From positions 1 through 10,088 of the forward strand of contig CAMPJV010000069.1 of assembly GCA_946886975.1 (NCBI GenBank): a stretch of DNA of 10,088 bases. Direction: 5' to 3'. Made by a program: the position numbers and the translations under genes. This document shows, piece after piece, positions 1-6,805 of the stretch; positions within the stretch are counted from its first letter, which is position 1; each line of letters starts with the position of its first letter. The stretch is from an uncultured Taibaiella sp. Lineage in GTDB: Bacteria > Bacteroidota > Bacteroidia > Chitinophagales > Chitinophagaceae. The notes below the pieces were generated by a model. It had not been told where the DNA came from, did not search any database, and saw only the letters and a program-made list of their open reading frames with translations.

Positions 1-71
1 GTGATGGAGGGAATTGAACCCCCGACACAAGGATTTTCAGTCCTTTGCTCTACCACCTGAGCTACCGCACC
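1..71 (-). tRNA. tRNA-Phe (anticodon GAA), 3' end cut by window edge
   Basis: Read on the minus strand, the sequence starts GGTGCGG at 71, followed by TA and a D arm with stem GCTC/GAGC. The anticodon stem AAGGA/TCCTT encloses loop CTGAAAA, giving anticodon GAA for phenylalanine. The variable loop is GTGTC, and the T arm is GGGGG-TTCAATT-CCCTC. The last one or two bases of the acceptor end lie outside the window. The 5' acceptor strand GGTGCGG does not fully pair with the visible 3' strand CATCAC: positions 5-68 (C/U) and 6-67 (G/A) are adjacent mismatches. A consensus promoter lies 18 bases upstream, so the gene is probably transcribed. The identity is clear from the anticodon arm; full function is less certain because of the acceptor mismatches. 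Confidence 0.93.
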
Positions 72-88
72 CCTGGTAATTGGGATTG

Positions 89-119
89 CAAAAATAGAGG
101 TAATAGGCTAATTTCCAAA
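89..119 (-). promoter_or_regulatory. Bacteroidota-type promoter for tRNA-Phe
   Basis: On the minus strand, TTTG (119-116) is followed after 19 bases by TATTTTTG (96-89). This is an exact match to the Bacteroidota -33/-7 consensus TTTG-N19/21-TAnnTTTG. The predicted transcription start falls near 82, about ten bases before the tRNA 5' end. The tRNA can therefore be transcribed independently of the dehydrogenase gene upstream on the same strand. Confidence 0.65.
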
Positions 120-131
120 AAGAGGTCAGAT

Positions 132-1472
132 TTATTGTTTCATAATCTTTCCTGTATATATTTTCCCGGCGGGGCCTGTTATCGAAATAGTGTAAACGCC
201 ACTGGCAAGACGCTTTGTAGGGATAGATGTGTTATTGCTGGTAATAGTTCCTTTTGCGACGACCTTTCCTTCTTCGTTGGTGATAGCGTAGGGCATCGGG
301 TCTGTCTTTAAGCCGTCTGGCAACCGGATAATAGTGTAATCGCCAGCCGGATTAGGGTAAATGGTTATTTCGTCGCTCTTTGAAATGTTTTCAACTGAAA
401 CAAAAGTTGGGTCGTATATCTCGATAATTTTATTGTTGCCGGCGTTGCTTGTAGAAATATAGACCTTGCCGTTGGGTGCGACACAGACGTCACGGAGCCT
501 TTGGAATGTATTGTTTATTATGATGCTGGTACTTACAATTGAGTCGAATGTGCTATTGAGCTTCAGGAGGTAGAGATCCTGGTCTTTGAGGGTGGTCATA
601 AGCAAGGAGTTCTGCCAGGCGGGGAACATGGGGTGGTTGTAGTAGTCCAAACCGCAAACGGCAAGAGTTGGAGTCCAAGCAATGAGCGGCTCGACAACAT
701 TGGAGTCATTGCAGAATGTGATCTCGGTTGGCAAATCGCAAAAGCCGTGAACCGTAGGCCATCCGTAATTTCTTCCCTTCTCTATGATATTCACCTCATC
801 GTTGTCATTCGGGCCGTGTTCGGTGGCGTAAAGTTTGCCATTTGCATATACCAGACCCTGGGAATTTCTATGGCCCCAGCTCCAGACCGGATTTCCGGGA
901 ACGGGATTGTCGGATGGTATGGTACCGTCCAGGTTGAGACGCAGGACTTTGCCGTTTACAGACTGAAGGTTCTGAGGCAGGGACTGATTGGAGGCATCTC
1001 CAGTGGTGATGAAAAGCTTACCGTTTATTATGAGCAGCCTGCATCCGTTGTGAATACCTGAACCTGCGATATCCTCTATCAGCGTTAGCGGGCTGCCAAG
1101 GGTATTGCCTGTGTAGGTGTATCTGACTACTCTCTCCTTAGTTCCGCTACTGGTGTAATTGTAAGCAACATAGATGTAAGGCTGGGTTGGGAATCCAGGA
1201 TCTAAAGCCATTCCGAGCATGCCACCCTCACCGCTGTTGTAGGTATTTGTCTCATGATAAAGAGTATCGATCTGCCCGGAAACGGGATCGAGCCTGCAGA
1301 TCCATCCATTCTTTTGGGTAAAGTATATCTTATCGTCGGGACCATACACCAACTCCCAGGGGATGTTCAGCGAGTCTCTTACAATACGAGTGGTCATTTG
1401 CCCCACAGCATCAGTACAGTTGCCTAAGATGATCATTGCTATTAACAGATAGTACTTCCTCATAGTATTCAT
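132..1472 (-). CDS. Secreted PQQ-type sugar/sorbosone dehydrogenase with T9SS sorting domain
   Basis: This is a soluble six-bladed beta-propeller of the GSDH family (glucose/sorbosone dehydrogenase), which oxidises aldose sugars using PQQ and calcium outside the cytoplasm. The N-terminus is a signal peptide (MRKYYLLIAMIILG..., likely cleaved after AVGQ). Family motifs appear in order: IHNG with the catalytic-type histidine, GHRNSQG with the PQQ-binding Arg/Asn/Gln positions, EHGPNDNDEVN and NYGWP. About 80 C-terminal residues, starting near ITIYPNPAGDY and ending KIMKQ, form a Por/type IX secretion sorting domain, so the protein is probably exported across the outer membrane. The start is taken as ATG 1472; ATG 1463 is equally possible, and a longer TTG/ATG-type extension to 1529 would spoil the signal peptide. 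The gene is divergent from pnuC. The natural substrate is unknown: many family members are not glucose dehydrogenases. Confidence 0.92.
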   Translation of the reverse strand: MNTMRKYYLLIAMIILGNCTDAVGQMTTRIVRDSLNIPWELVYGPDDKIYFTQKNGWICRLDPVSGQIDTLYHETNTYNSGEGGMLGMALDPGFPTQPYIYVAYNYTSSGTKERVVRYTYTGNTLGSPLTLIEDIAGSGIHNGCRLLIINGKLFITTGDASNQSLPQNLQSVNGKVLRLNLDGTIPSDNPVPGNPVWSWGHRNSQGLVYANGKLYATEHGPNDNDEVNIIEKGRNYGWPTVHGFCDLPTEITFCNDSNVVEPLIAWTPTLAVCGLDYYNHPMFPAWQNSLLMTTLKDQDLYLLKLNSTFDSIVSTSIIINNTFQRLRDVCVAPNGKVYISTSNAGNNKIIEIYDPTFVSVENISKSDEITIYPNPAGDYTIIRLPDGLKTDPMPYAITNEEGKVVAKGTITSNNTSIPTKRLASGVYTISITGPAGKIYTGKIMKQ

Positions 1473-1480
1473 TATATTAA

Positions 1481-1488
1481 TAAAGTTA
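1481..1488 (-). promoter_or_regulatory. Possible -7 element for the sugar dehydrogenase
   Basis: TAACTTTA on the minus strand matches TAnnTTTG at five of six fixed positions and lies 8 bases before the ATG at 1472. A TTTG exists at 1505-1502 but only 13 bases upstream, shorter than the usual 19-21. This is a weak candidate. Confidence 0.3.
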
Positions 1489-1533
1489 CACCCTGAAAGC
1501 TCAAATAAGTACAGTTGGATACATGTCATACTC

Positions 1534-1541
1534 TATTTTTA
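1534..1541 (+). promoter_or_regulatory. Possible -7 element for the pnuC operon
   Basis: TATTTTTA matches TAnnTTTG at five of six fixed positions and lies six bases before the pnuC ATG at 1548. The nearest TTG (1515-1517) is 16 bases upstream, slightly short. No riboswitch-like structure is evident in the short leader. Confidence 0.3.
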
Positions 1542-1547
1542 CAGCCC

Positions 1548-2171
1548 ATGAATATCCAGGATCTCGCCCTACAGTTCACCACACAACTGCAACAAACACA
1601 ACCACTGGAAGCCATTGCAGTGCTGATGGGAATGATCAGCGTGGTGCTGGCTAACCGGAACCATGTTGGACTCTATCCTACAGGCATCATCAGCACGGGT
1701 CTCTATATCTACCTAATGAGCAGCGTGGGGCTGTATGCAGAGTCGTTGCTGAACGCTTACTATCTGATCATGAGCATCTATGGCTGGGCGTTGTGGAACA
1801 GGCAACATGAGAACAAGAATCCGAGGGCAATTTCGGTGAATACTCCTGGAGACTGGATAGTTAGCTTGTCTATTGTGGTGATCGGCTGGATCATTCTTTA
1901 TTTCTCCTTGAAGACATTCACCAATTCGAATGTTCCCGCACTTGACGCAGTGGTTTCAGCTACTGCATGGGCAGGCATGTGGCTGCTTGCTAAGCATAAA
2001 GTAGAGAACTGGATATTGCTGAACATATCCAATGCAATAGCCATGCCCTTGCTTATATACAAAGGACTTCGACTTACGGCGGCCCTCACCCTGTTCTTAT
2101 TTATTGTAGCTATTTTTGGCTATATCAGGTGGAGGAAACAATACATGCAGCATTTAAAAGAACACGGATGA
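1548..2171 (+). CDS. pnuC: PnuC-family nicotinamide riboside transporter
   Basis: This inner-membrane transporter of the PnuC (SWEET-like) family moves nicotinamide riboside by facilitated diffusion, trapped inside by phosphorylation. The protein has 207 residues and about seven hydrophobic segments (roughly 20-35, 40-58, 66-83, 104-120, 131-147, 155-172, 176-195). Family signatures are visible: GLYPTGIISTGLYIYL, NAYYLIMSIYGWALW (69-83) and KVENWILLNI (151-160). ATG 1548 is chosen because it gives the standard PnuC N-terminus; an in-frame TTG at 1515 adds only unlikely residues. The stop overlaps the next start as ATGA, which suggests translational coupling. PnuC homologues in Bacteroidota can instead carry thiamine or other vitamins. 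The NadR-type kinase two genes downstream argues for nicotinamide riboside here, and no thiamine gene is nearby. Confidence 0.88.
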   Translation: MNIQDLALQFTTQLQQTQPLEAIAVLMGMISVVLANRNHVGLYPTGIISTGLYIYLMSSVGLYAESLLNAYYLIMSIYGWALWNRQHENKNPRAISVNTPGDWIVSLSIVVIGWIILYFSLKTFTNSNVPALDAVVSATAWAGMWLLAKHKVENWILLNISNAIAMPLLIYKGLRLTAALTLFLFIVAIFGYIRWRKQYMQHLKEHG

Positions 2172-2785
2172 TCTTTCGTTCCCTTATACTTTTATTGCTC
2201 CTTTGTGCTCAGAGTTGTCTCTCTCAAAACCTCGACATAAGGCTGCTTAACAGTCTCCATGCCACGAGGGACAAAACATGGGATGAGACATTCAATACCA
2301 TTAGCTGGACGGTGTACCCTGTCTCACTTGCGGTACCTTTAGCTCAATACATACACGGCATTGCGACAAATGACATGAAGAGTATAGAGTATGGGGTGCA
2401 GTCGACAACGGCACTTGTTGTGAATACGGCGATAACTTATGGGCTGAAGCATACTATCAAACGGGACCGTCCTTACGTAACGTACCCGCAATATGTCCCA
2501 TATGAGCATGACAGCAGTCCATCATTTCCGTCCGGCCATACTTCTTATGCCTTTACCACAGCCACGGACCTTAGTATACAATATCCTAAGTGGTATGTCA
2601 TTGGACCTGCCTACCTGTGGGCGGGTGCTGTCGGCTACTCAAGGATACATATGGGGGCACACTACCCAAGTGATGTAATCGCAGGCGCGATAGTTGGTGC
2701 TGCATCTGCCTACGTCAGTTACCAGGGTAATAAATGGCTTAAAGGATATTGGAGGAGGAAGATTGTACAAAGATTTACCGATTGA
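2168..2785 (+). CDS. PAP2-superfamily phosphatase with signal peptide
   Basis: This membrane- or periplasm-facing acid phosphatase belongs to the PAP2 / haloperoxidase-like superfamily. The complete three-part active-site signature is present in the 205-residue protein: K94-x6-R101-P102, P121-S-G-H124, and S158-R159-x5-H165-x3-D169, the last histidine being the usual nucleophile. The N-terminus (MIFRSLILLLLLCAQSCLSQ) is a signal sequence, and later hydrophobic stretches near 75-95, 142-157 and 168-185 are typical of the fold. The ATG at 2168 overlaps the pnuC stop (ATGA), which fixes the start better than the in-frame GTG at 2129. Family members act on lipid phosphates, undecaprenyl diphosphate or soluble phosphomonoesters, and the sequence alone does not tell which. 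Its place between a transporter and a kinase for nicotinamide riboside raises the possibility of a nucleotide substrate, but this is inference. Confidence 0.9.
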   Translation: MIFRSLILLLLLCAQSCLSQNLDIRLLNSLHATRDKTWDETFNTISWTVYPVSLAVPLAQYIHGIATNDMKSIEYGVQSTTALVVNTAITYGLKHTIKRDRPYVTYPQYVPYEHDSSPSFPSGHTSYAFTTATDLSIQYPKWYVIGPAYLWAGAVGYSRIHMGAHYPSDVIAGAIVGAASAYVSYQGNKWLKGYWRRKIVQRFTD

Positions 2786-3300
2786 GCATAAAGAAAGTTG
2801 TTGTTATTGGTCCGGAGTCAACGGGTAAAAGCAGCCTCAGCCAAGGTCTTGCGCGGAGTCTGGATACTGTGTGGGTACCAGAATATGCGAGACAATACCT
2901 TGAAGAACTCGACAGGCCCTATGAGGAACAAGATCTTGCCGAGATAGCAAAAGGGCAATTGTTTGCTGAGGAAGCACTAACCGGGACGGCAAACAAGCTC
3001 CTGATCTGCGATACTGACCTGAATGTAGTAAAAGTATGGAGCGAGCATAGGTACGACCGCTGCAGTTCTGGTATTTTACAATCTATTGCTGAAAGGAGGT
3101 ATGATCTTTATCTGCTGACATATATAGATGTTCCATGGCAGGATGACCCTCAGCGCGAACATCCGGAAGAAGGGATGCGATCGTACTTTTACCAGCAATA
3201 CCTGGATATTGTGATGAATAGCGGGGTGCCGTGGGCAGATATGAGAGGCAATGAAGAGCAAAGGCTCCAACTTGCGCTGGTCGCTATAAAGGCTCTGTGA
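2782..3300 (+). CDS. NadR-type ribosylnicotinamide kinase (AAA_28 ATPase)
   Basis: This cytoplasmic P-loop kinase resembles the C-terminal domain of NadR, which phosphorylates nicotinamide riboside to NMN. With the start used here, Walker A is GPESTGKSS (10-18), followed by the family motif PEYARQYL (33-40), LLICDTD (74-80) and DVPWQDDPQREHP (116-128). At 172 residues it is a kinase domain alone, without the N-terminal adenylyltransferase or DNA-binding domain of enteric NadR, so NMN would need another enzyme to become NAD. The start is uncertain. TTG 2782 overlaps the PAP2 stop (TTGA) and gives an N-terminus beginning MSIKKVVVIG, as expected for the family; TTG 2749 would add 11 residues encoded by the purine-rich GGAGGAGGAAG stretch. 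Coupling with pnuC supports NR salvage. Proteins of this class are often annotated only as AAA family ATPase. Confidence 0.87.
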   Translation: MSIKKVVVIGPESTGKSSLSQGLARSLDTVWVPEYARQYLEELDRPYEEQDLAEIAKGQLFAEEALTGTANKLLICDTDLNVVKVWSEHRYDRCSSGILQSIAERRYDLYLLTYIDVPWQDDPQREHPEEGMRSYFYQQYLDIVMNSGVPWADMRGNEEQRLQLALVAIKAL

Positions 3301-3344
3301 ACGAAAGGGATAACCACCAACAAAATATAACTCGCAAATAAATA

Positions 3345-3965
3345 ATGCTGCTTCACATACATCCTGACAATCCACAACCACGGAACATCAACACAGTAGT
3401 AGATACACTCAAAAAAGGTGGCATCATCATCTACCCTACTGATACTATTTATGGACTTGGATGTGATATATACAATACCCAGGCAATAGAACGCATCTGC
3501 CGGATAAAGAACATAGATCCGAAGAAGGCGCAGTTCTCCTTTATCTGCGCAGACCTAAGCCATCTTAGCGAGTATACAAAAAGCATCAGCACGCCAGTAT
3601 TCCGAATATTGAAGAACTCACTGCCCGGGCCTTACACTTTTATCTTAGAAGCAAACAAGCAGGTGCCGAAGCTGCTAAAGTCTAAAAAGGACACCGTAGG
3701 AATACGCGTGCCTGATCATAAAATCGCCCAGCAGATCATTAAAGAGCTTGGACATCCGATCATGAGTGTATCCCTGCCTATGGACGGCGACATCGAATAT
3801 TACACAGATCCTGAGGTGATGCATGACCTGTTCAGCTCGCAAGTGGACATAGTTATTGAAGGCGGGCCAGGCAATGTAACACCTTCCACGGTCATTGATT
3901 GCACCTCAGGTACTCCTGAGTTGATACGCGAAGGCGCGGGAGAGTGGACTTCGCTCGTAGGGTGA
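3345..3965 (+). CDS. yciO: YciO-like protein (Sua5/YciO/YrdC family)
   Basis: The 206-residue protein has the YrdC/Sua5 RNA- and nucleotide-binding fold. It resembles E. coli YciO over its whole length and at nearly the same size: N-terminus IHPDNPQ, GGIIIYPTDTIYGLGC (25-40), ERICRIKNID, LPGPYTFILEA (93-103), VGIRVPDHKIAQ (118-129) and STVIDCTSGTPELIREGAG (181-199). It is the YciO branch rather than the essential TsaC/Sua5 threonylcarbamoyl-AMP synthase: SVSLP (141-145) replaces the SAN motif, and the segment around IDPKKAQFSFIC is YciO-like. The role of YciO is poorly defined, and activity related to t6A chemistry is a family-level possibility only. It starts at ATG 3345, 44 bases after the kinase gene, so it may be part of the same transcript. 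Confidence 0.86.
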   Translation: MLLHIHPDNPQPRNINTVVDTLKKGGIIIYPTDTIYGLGCDIYNTQAIERICRIKNIDPKKAQFSFICADLSHLSEYTKSISTPVFRILKNSLPGPYTFILEANKQVPKLLKSKKDTVGIRVPDHKIAQQIIKELGHPIMSVSLPMDGDIEYYTDPEVMHDLFSSQVDIVIEGGPGNVTPSTVIDCTSGTPELIREGAGEWTSLVG

Positions 3966-4005
3966 TGCTGATGAATACTGTCTCACCATTGCAGGAAGAG
4001 ATTTA

Positions 4006-4024
4006 TACCTTTCGTTTATCTTAG
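4006..4024 (+). promoter_or_regulatory. Candidate -7 region for ligA
   Basis: Two overlapping -7-like elements lie just before the ligA ATG: TACCTTTC (4006-4013) and TATCTTAG (4017-4024), each with five of six fixed consensus bases. The nearest upstream TTG is 3989-3991, at a poor spacing for either (14 or 25 bases). If the second is used, the leader would be only a few bases long. Confidence 0.3.
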
Positions 4025-4028
4025 CACC

Positions 4029-6137
4029 ATGTATTCCTCCGAGCAAGAGCAACGATTGTATAACCAGGGTAAAGAACTGCTAAAAGAAGTCAGTGCAGGC
4101 AAGCCCGAGGAACTTCTTAGCAAGCTTATCGAAGTTATTAACTACTCAGACTGGAAATACTATGTTCAGAGTGAACCAGTGTTCTCCGACTCTGAATATG
4201 ACGCCCTCTATAAGCTATTGAAGGAGCAAGAGGAAAAGTACCCTGAGCACCTATCGCCCGACTCTCCGACCCAGAGAATTGCCCATGGGCTAAGCGAAAA
4301 ATTTCCACCAGTATCCCACCTGGTACCCATGCTTAGTCTGGACAACACTTACAATGCCGATGATCTGCGTGACTGGGATCGTAAATGCAGGGATATTGCC
4401 GGCAGTGATAAGATAGAGTATTGCGCAGAGCCAAAATATGACGGTGCAAGTATCTCGCTAATTTATGAAGACGGGAGACTGGCGCGGGGCGCCACACGTG
4501 GAGACGGGGTAATGGGTGAGGAGATAACAGCTAATATCAGGCAAATAAAATCAATACCCCTCACGGCAGCTTTTCAAAACGAAGGGGTCCGCCAAATAGA
4601 AATCAGGGGTGAGGTGGTAATCCATAAAGAAGTCTTTGCGGCGTACAACGAGCAGCGATCGAAAGACGGATTGCCGCCGCTCGCCAACCCCAGGAATGCA
4701 GCGTCGGGAACGTTAAGGATACTGGATCCTGAAGAAGTGCGTCGCAGGAAGCTGTCGGCTATTGTATATCATATAAGCGACTATACTTTGGATTCAGACA
4801 GAAGCAATGTCGCTAACACGGAAGAAAAACTATCGGGCCACTTTCAGTCGCTGCAATGGCTTTACTCCCTGGGGTTTCCTACTCCGGTGAAAGAAATGAA
4901 ACGCTTCGCCTCCATTGATGAGGTGATAGATTTCTGCAATGAGTTTGAAGCCCGGCGAGATGAGCTTCCCTACGAAGTAGATGGCTTAGTAATAAAAGTG
5001 AATCCCTTTGACCTGCAGGAAAAGATGGGGATGACCTCGCACCATCCACGGTGGGCTGTTGCTTATAAATTTAAGGCCCGGCAAGCCACCAGCAAACTAC
5101 GCAGGGTGGAATACCAGGTGGGAAGAACCGGGACGATCACGCCTGTGGCAAAAATAGATCCAGTACCTATTGGCGGTGTCACAGTCACTTCGATATCCTT
5201 GTTTAACGAAGACGTAGTGCGAGAAAAAGATGTCCGTATTGGAGATACGGTGCTGGTGGAAAGAGCTGGTGATGTCATTCCATACATCGTAAAACCACTT
5301 ACTGAGCTTAGAGACGGCACAGAGGAGGAGATAAAGTTCCCATCAGCTTGTCCTGACTGCCAACAACCACTTGAAAAAGCTGCCGATGAAGCTGCGTGGC
5401 GGTGCATCAATATTTCATGCCCTTCGCAGGTGGTTGAGCGTCTTATTCACTTCTGTAGCAAAGATGCTATGGATATCCGCGGAATGGGTGGCGCTAACGT
5501 AAAGAAGTTCTATGACCTCGGCATCATAACAGACATTCCCAGCCTGTACCACATAGAATGGGAACGGCTTAGAGGGCTGGAGGGCTTTGGAGAAAAATCT
5601 ATCACTAACCTTCAGACCGCCATCGAGAATTCTAAGCAGCAGCCCCTTAACCGGGTAATTTTTGGCCTTGGCATCCGCCACGTAGGAGAGACAATGGCAA
5701 AGACATTGGCAAACGCTATAACGCACATTAAGGAACTATATGAGTGGGACCAGGAAAAGCTAGTTACCCTGGAGGATGTGGGGCCAAAGGTTGCGGGAAC
5801 TGTGGCAGACTTCTTCAGGATTGCGGAAAATCGCCACATGATAGATCGGCTTGAGCAAGAAGGCGTGAATCTTGCCAACCATCATCGCGGTCAGACAACA
5901 ACTGACGGTGCACTGTCAGGTAAAACTTTCCTTTTCACGGGGACACTCACACACTTTAAACGTAGCGACGCTGAGGAAATGGTTGAACAAAAGGGCGGAT
6001 CGTTGTTAAGTGGCGTTAGCAGTAAACTGAACTACCTGGTAGTTGGTGCAGATGCCGGTTCCAAACTTGAGAAGGCGAAAAAACTCGGTACAGTTAGTAT
6101 TCTTACTGAAGAGGAATTTCTTAGACTGATCGGATAG
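4029..6137 (+). CDS. ligA: NAD-dependent DNA ligase LigA
   Basis: LigA seals nicks in duplex DNA during replication and repair, using NAD+ as AMP donor and releasing NMN. All domains are present in the 702-residue protein. The N-terminal Ia domain includes DWKYYVQSEPVFSDSEYDAL (41-60). The adenylation domain has the nucleophile K136 in KYDG, and further motifs EIRGEVVIH and YEVDGLVIKVN. The OB fold carries YQVGRTGTITPVAKIDPV. A Cys4 zinc finger uses C441, C444, C459 and C464. Helix-hairpin-helix repeats lie at about 480-600, and a C-terminal BRCT domain at about 627-702 (LSGKTFLFTGTL...). Length is normal for the family. ATG 4029 is the only sensible start. It is convergent with aat, with 12 bases between the stops and no clear terminator. 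Confidence 0.99.
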   Translation: MYSSEQEQRLYNQGKELLKEVSAGKPEELLSKLIEVINYSDWKYYVQSEPVFSDSEYDALYKLLKEQEEKYPEHLSPDSPTQRIAHGLSEKFPPVSHLVPMLSLDNTYNADDLRDWDRKCRDIAGSDKIEYCAEPKYDGASISLIYEDGRLARGATRGDGVMGEEITANIRQIKSIPLTAAFQNEGVRQIEIRGEVVIHKEVFAAYNEQRSKDGLPPLANPRNAASGTLRILDPEEVRRRKLSAIVYHISDYTLDSDRSNVANTEEKLSGHFQSLQWLYSLGFPTPVKEMKRFASIDEVIDFCNEFEARRDELPYEVDGLVIKVNPFDLQEKMGMTSHHPRWAVAYKFKARQATSKLRRVEYQVGRTGTITPVAKIDPVPIGGVTVTSISLFNEDVVREKDVRIGDTVLVERAGDVIPYIVKPLTELRDGTEEEIKFPSACPDCQQPLEKAADEAAWRCINISCPSQVVERLIHFCSKDAMDIRGMGGANVKKFYDLGIITDIPSLYHIEWERLRGLEGFGEKSITNLQTAIENSKQQPLNRVIFGLGIRHVGETMAKTLANAITHIKELYEWDQEKLVTLEDVGPKVAGTVADFFRIAENRHMIDRLEQEGVNLANHHRGQTTTDGALSGKTFLFTGTLTHFKRSDAEEMVEQKGGSLLSGVSSKLNYLVVGADAGSKLEKAKKLGTVSILTEEEFLRLIG

Positions 6138-6149
6138 AGCTACCGTTGA

Positions 6150-6803
6150 TTATAGATCCAAGCTTTCTGAAAGGATATTCAGGAATTGGGAACGGGGAAC
6201 CATCCTTGCGCCTAAGCTTTCCAGGTGCTCGGTATATACCTGACAATCTACAATGACGACCCCTTCGTTTCTGAGTTGTTGCACATACCTGATAAAGGCA
6301 TATTTACTTGCGTTGCTCACATCGCTGAACATACTTTCGCCAAAGAAAATATTACCTAGTCTGATACCGTAAAGTCCACCCACCAACTTACCAGCTTGCC
6401 AGACTTCAGCACAATGCGCATATCCTAACCTGTGTAAGCTTGTGTATGCTGTAACAATCTCGTTCGTGATCCAGGTTCCATCCTGACCAATCCTAGTGGC
6501 CTGCTGACACCGGGTGATGACCTGTTCAAAGTCAGTATTAGTTTTAAACTCAAAAGCCCCTTTACCGAGCAACTGCTTCATGCTTTTGCTAACTTTTAGC
6601 TGTTCGGGAAACAAAACAAATCTTGGGTCAGGACACCACCACATGGGAAGTTCATCATCATTAAACCAGGGAAATATACCACTACGATACGCTAAAAGCA
6701 GCCGCCCCGGAGTGAGATCGCCGCCAACAGCAAGAAGGCCGTCTTCAAGAGCGAGGTCCACAGGTGGAAACCATAAAGTATCGTCTAGCAGATATACGGG
6801 CAT
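6150..6803 (-). CDS. aat: Leucyl/phenylalanyl-tRNA--protein transferase (Aat)
   Basis: Aat moves Leu or Phe from its aminoacyl-tRNA to proteins with an N-terminal Arg or Lys, creating bacterial N-degrons recognised by ClpS/ClpAP. The 217-residue protein is a full-length match to the family: WFPPVDLALEDGLLAVGGDL (11-30), AYRSGIFPWF (38-47), PMWWCPDPR (53-61), GGLYGIRLGNIFFGESMFS (142-160) and VDCQVYTEHLESLGARMVPR (185-204). Glu156 and Asp186 fall at the same numbers as the catalytic-site residues of the E. coli enzyme. The ATG at 6803 starts two bases after the stop of the upstream TPR gene, so the two are very likely cotranscribed. No separate promoter is visible in the gap. Confidence 0.98.
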   Translation of the reverse strand: MPVYLLDDTLWFPPVDLALEDGLLAVGGDLTPGRLLLAYRSGIFPWFNDDELPMWWCPDPRFVLFPEQLKVSKSMKQLLGKGAFEFKTNTDFEQVITRCQQATRIGQDGTWITNEIVTAYTSLHRLGYAHCAEVWQAGKLVGGLYGIRLGNIFFGESMFSDVSNASKYAFIRYVQQLRNEGVVIVDCQVYTEHLESLGARMVPRSQFLNILSESLDL

Positions 6804-6805
6804 GA

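Noticed and set aside
633..1061. 142-residue plus-strand ORF inside the sugar dehydrogenase
   Set aside because: It is a shadow on the opposite strand of a gene with clear family motifs, and lacks any domain-like composition.
1548..2171. PnuC as a thiamine transporter (PnuT type)
   Set aside because: No thiamine pyrophosphokinase, TonB-dependent receptor or TPP riboswitch is nearby, and the operon carries a NadR-type kinase instead.
3345..3965. Annotation as the t6A enzyme TsaC/Sua5
   Set aside because: Full-length similarity, N-terminus and motif changes fit YciO, and the SAN motif of the synthase is replaced.
6138..6149. Terminator between convergent ligA and aat
   Set aside because: Only 12 bases separate the stop codons and no hairpin with a T run is visible.
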